From Variovorax atrisoli 110B (GTDB lineage Bacteria; Pseudomonadota; Gammaproteobacteria; Burkholderiales; Burkholderiaceae_C): a stretch of 64,000 bases of DNA. Where the stretch lies: contig NZ_KB907450.1 of NCBI RefSeq assembly GCF_000382045.1, positions 434,001 through 498,000 of the forward strand, in the 5' to 3' direction. The notes beneath the pieces are model-generated. The model saw only the letters and a list, made by a program, of their open reading frames with translations. It had not been told where the DNA came from and did no database searches. Both the position numbers and the translations under genes were made by a program. Positions 62,612 to 64,000 of the stretch are shown here, one piece after another. Position 1 is the stretch's first letter. Every line of letters begins with the position of its first letter.

Positions 62612-63196
62612 ATGGGCAAGACAGCCGTCGAGCCGCGTCCGATGGAGCTGGTGTGGCCCTCCCGGGCCCGCCTGCCCGGCTACGTCGCGGCGCTCAACCG
62701 CGGCTGGTCGCGCGACGAGACGCGGCCGGAGTCGGGCGCCGAGGAGCGCGCCGCCATCGAGGCCGATGCCGACCGCTTCCTCGCGAGCCTGGTGGACCGC
62801 GAGGCGAAGGGCGGACGCATCGTCTTGCCCGACGGCTCCAAGGTGCGGCGGCTGCCGGGCTACAAGTGCTGGATGTGGGACGGCGAGTTCTGCGGCAGCA
62901 TCGACCTGCGCTGGCAGCCCGGCACCGACGCATTGCCCCTCTACTGCCTGGGTCACATCGGCTACAGCGTGGTGCCCTGGAAGCAGCGCAGGGGCTACGC
63001 CACGCGCGCGCTCGGCGAGATGCTCAGGCTCGCGGCGCGGGAAGGCCTCCGGCGCGTGGAGATCACGACCAGCCCCGACAACTTCGCCTCGCAGAAGGTG
63101 ATCGTGGCCAATGGCGGCGAGCTGGTCGAGACCTTCGTCACCCTGCCGAGCCAGGGAAGCGTGGCGAAGCTGCGCTACCGCATCGCGCTTGCCTGA
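62612..63196 (+). CDS. GNAT-family N-acetyltransferase
   Basis: This is a 194-residue predicted acyl transferase. The acetyl-CoA loop is VPWKQRRGYATRALGEML, and the later TTSPDNFASQKVIVANGG is typical of the fold. The N-terminal part contains LNRGWSRDETRPESG and a Trp-rich stretch YKCWMWDGEFCGSIDLRW. Target unknown. It follows lrgB by seven bases, with a weak ribosome site. Confidence 0.85.
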   Translation: MGKTAVEPRPMELVWPSRARLPGYVAALNRGWSRDETRPESGAEERAAIEADADRFLASLVDREAKGGRIVLPDGSKVRRLPGYKCWMWDGEFCGSIDLRWQPGTDALPLYCLGHIGYSVVPWKQRRGYATRALGEMLRLAAREGLRRVEITTSPDNFASQKVIVANGGELVETFVTLPSQGSVAKLRYRIALA

Positions 63197-63249
63197 GCCG
63201 CCCCTGGCGCAGAATCGCACTCCCGCAAACCGAGCCGGAGAAGAATCAC

Positions 63250-63714
63250 ATGGCCCAGTACACAGCGGAAGTCCTCTGGCTGCGCGGCGAGCAGGACTTC
63301 CTGTCGAACACCTACAGCCGGCGGCATTCGCTGCGCTTCGACGGCGGCGCCGAAGTGGCTGCGTCTTCCTCGCCGCACGTGGTGCCGCTGCCGATGTCCG
63401 ACGCATCGGCCGTCGACCCCGAGGAGATGTTCGTGGCCTCGCTGTCGAACTGCCACATGCTGTGGTTCCTCACGATGGCGGTGAAGCGCCGCTTCGTGGT
63501 CGACCGCTACTTCGACGCGGCCGTCGGCGTGATGGAGAAGAACACCGAAGGAAAGATGGCGATGACGGTGGTCACGCTGCGCCCGCAGGTGAGCTTCTCC
63601 GGCGAGAACCTGCCCACGCGCGAGCAGGTCGAGCAGATGCACCACCGGGCGCACGAGGAATGCTTCATCGCCAACTCGGTGAAGACCGAGGTGCGCTGCG
63701 AGCCGGTGTTCTGA
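63250..63714 (+). CDS. OsmC-family peroxiredoxin-like protein
   Basis: This is a 154-residue protein of the OsmC/Ohr superfamily that can reduce organic peroxides through two cysteines. The first is in SLSNCHMLWFLTMAVK, and HEECFIANSVKTEV contains the second. The latter motif matches the YhfA/OsmC-like group. GGAGAAG precedes the ATG. It probably is a separate unit or the end of the lrgAB transcript. Confidence 0.9.
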   Translation: MAQYTAEVLWLRGEQDFLSNTYSRRHSLRFDGGAEVAASSSPHVVPLPMSDASAVDPEEMFVASLSNCHMLWFLTMAVKRRFVVDRYFDAAVGVMEKNTEGKMAMTVVTLRPQVSFSGENLPTREQVEQMHHRAHEECFIANSVKTEVRCEPVF

Positions 63715-63729
63715 CCCGGCCGCGCGGGG

Positions 63730-64000
63730 TCAGCCGACCAGCGAGCGGCTCTTCATCTCGAGCCGGGTGACGAGGCGCTGCAGCGCGCTTTCCGCGCCCG
63801 GTGGCAGCGCCAGGAAGCGGAAGCCCAGCTGGTAGCGCGGCGTGCCGTTGGGCTGCAGGCCGGGGCGCAGCGACACCAGTTCCAGGTCGAGCGTGAGGCG
63901 CCCCAGGGCGCCCAGCGACAGTTCGCAGTCCCTCAGGAAGGTGCCTACCGGCAGCGCGGCTGCGCGTTCGTCGCGGGTGCGAAGGCCGACGCCGCCCAGC
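63730..64000 (-). CDS. PilZ/YcgR-type protein, C-terminal fragment
   Basis: The last 90 codons of a minus-strand gene run in from the window edge. The translation contains GGVGLRTRDER, GTFLRDCELSLGALGRLTLD, GTPRYQLGFRFLALPPGAE and the end LQRLVTRLEMKSRS. This matches the PilZ C-terminal half of the flagellar brake YcgR, which binds cyclic di-GMP and slows the motor. The N-terminus and the RxxxR motif are outside, so the assignment is moderate. Confidence 0.7.
   Translation of the reverse strand, partial: LGGVGLRTRDERAAALPVGTFLRDCELSLGALGRLTLDLELVSLRPGLQPNGTPRYQLGFRFLALPPGAESALQRLVTRLEMKSRSLVG

Overview
The window reads as chromosomal DNA of a high-GC betaproteobacterium, most likely Burkholderiales, family Comamonadaceae, close to Variovorax. 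This rests on overall gene content and protein style: tig-clpP-clpX-lon followed by tRNAs, the small Trp-rich protein, Bug-type receptors, the abundance of LysR regulators and zapA-6S RNA. It was not tested by alignment. There is no integrase, transposase, phage gene or CRISPR array, and gene density is high.

Layout. 1-564: end of an RND efflux pump. 670-2077: tRNA-Leu and a TPR membrane protein. 2078-7957: the protein quality-control block tig, clpP, clpX, lon. 8019-9079: tRNA-Gly, tRNA-Cys and tRNA-Leu, then an unrecognised protein whose start lies 20 bases after a tRNA. 9182-14653 (minus): a large lipoprotein, an exported protein, murI and class I fumarase. 14746-18252 (minus): a ProVWX-type glycine betaine/proline transporter with a near-consensus promoter and a leader of about 340 nt. 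18764-27169: fumC, an oxidoreductase/LysR pair, YqhA-like protein, acs with a 129-bp tandem repeat at its 3' end, cytochrome c and small membrane proteins. 27278-32784: ilvD with a divergent LysR gene, then a second LysR/SDR pair. 32842-33675: lgt. 33815-39452: a malonate-use operon (GntR regulator, malonyl-CoA decarboxylase, Bug receptor, enoyl-CoA hydratase, malonyl-CoA synthetase). 39475-42722: an aldoxime-nitrile pathway (aldoxime dehydratase, nitrilase, AraC regulator). 42751-46240 (minus): TauE/SafE permease, 6S RNA, zapA, a ZapB-like coiled coil and a ClC channel. 46309-61481: a cobalamin riboswitch and a 13-gene corrinoid operon. 61522-63714: lrgA-lrgB, an acetyltransferase and an OsmC-family protein. 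63730-64000: the end of a PilZ/YcgR-like gene on the minus strand.

The corrinoid operon is the most interesting part. It combines uptake (BtuB, BtuF, BtuC, BtuD), adenosylation (CobO), late assembly (CobB/CbiA, CobU, CobD/CbiB, CobC) and lower-ligand synthesis (BluB). In its middle sit three genes with overlapping start and stop codons: an ExbB/TolQ-like channel subunit, a DUF2149 protein resembling ExbD, and a CobN-family chelatase. The CobN has an N-terminal signal peptide and a C-terminal membrane anchor, so it should work in the periplasm. No CobS/CobT or ChlI/ChlD-type AAA+ partner is present in the window. The proposal made here is a proton-motive-force-driven periplasmic tetrapyrrole chelatase or dechelatase.

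Limits: nothing was aligned or folded by program. Family names come from reading motifs, and start codons were chosen by ribosome binding site, overlap and family length.
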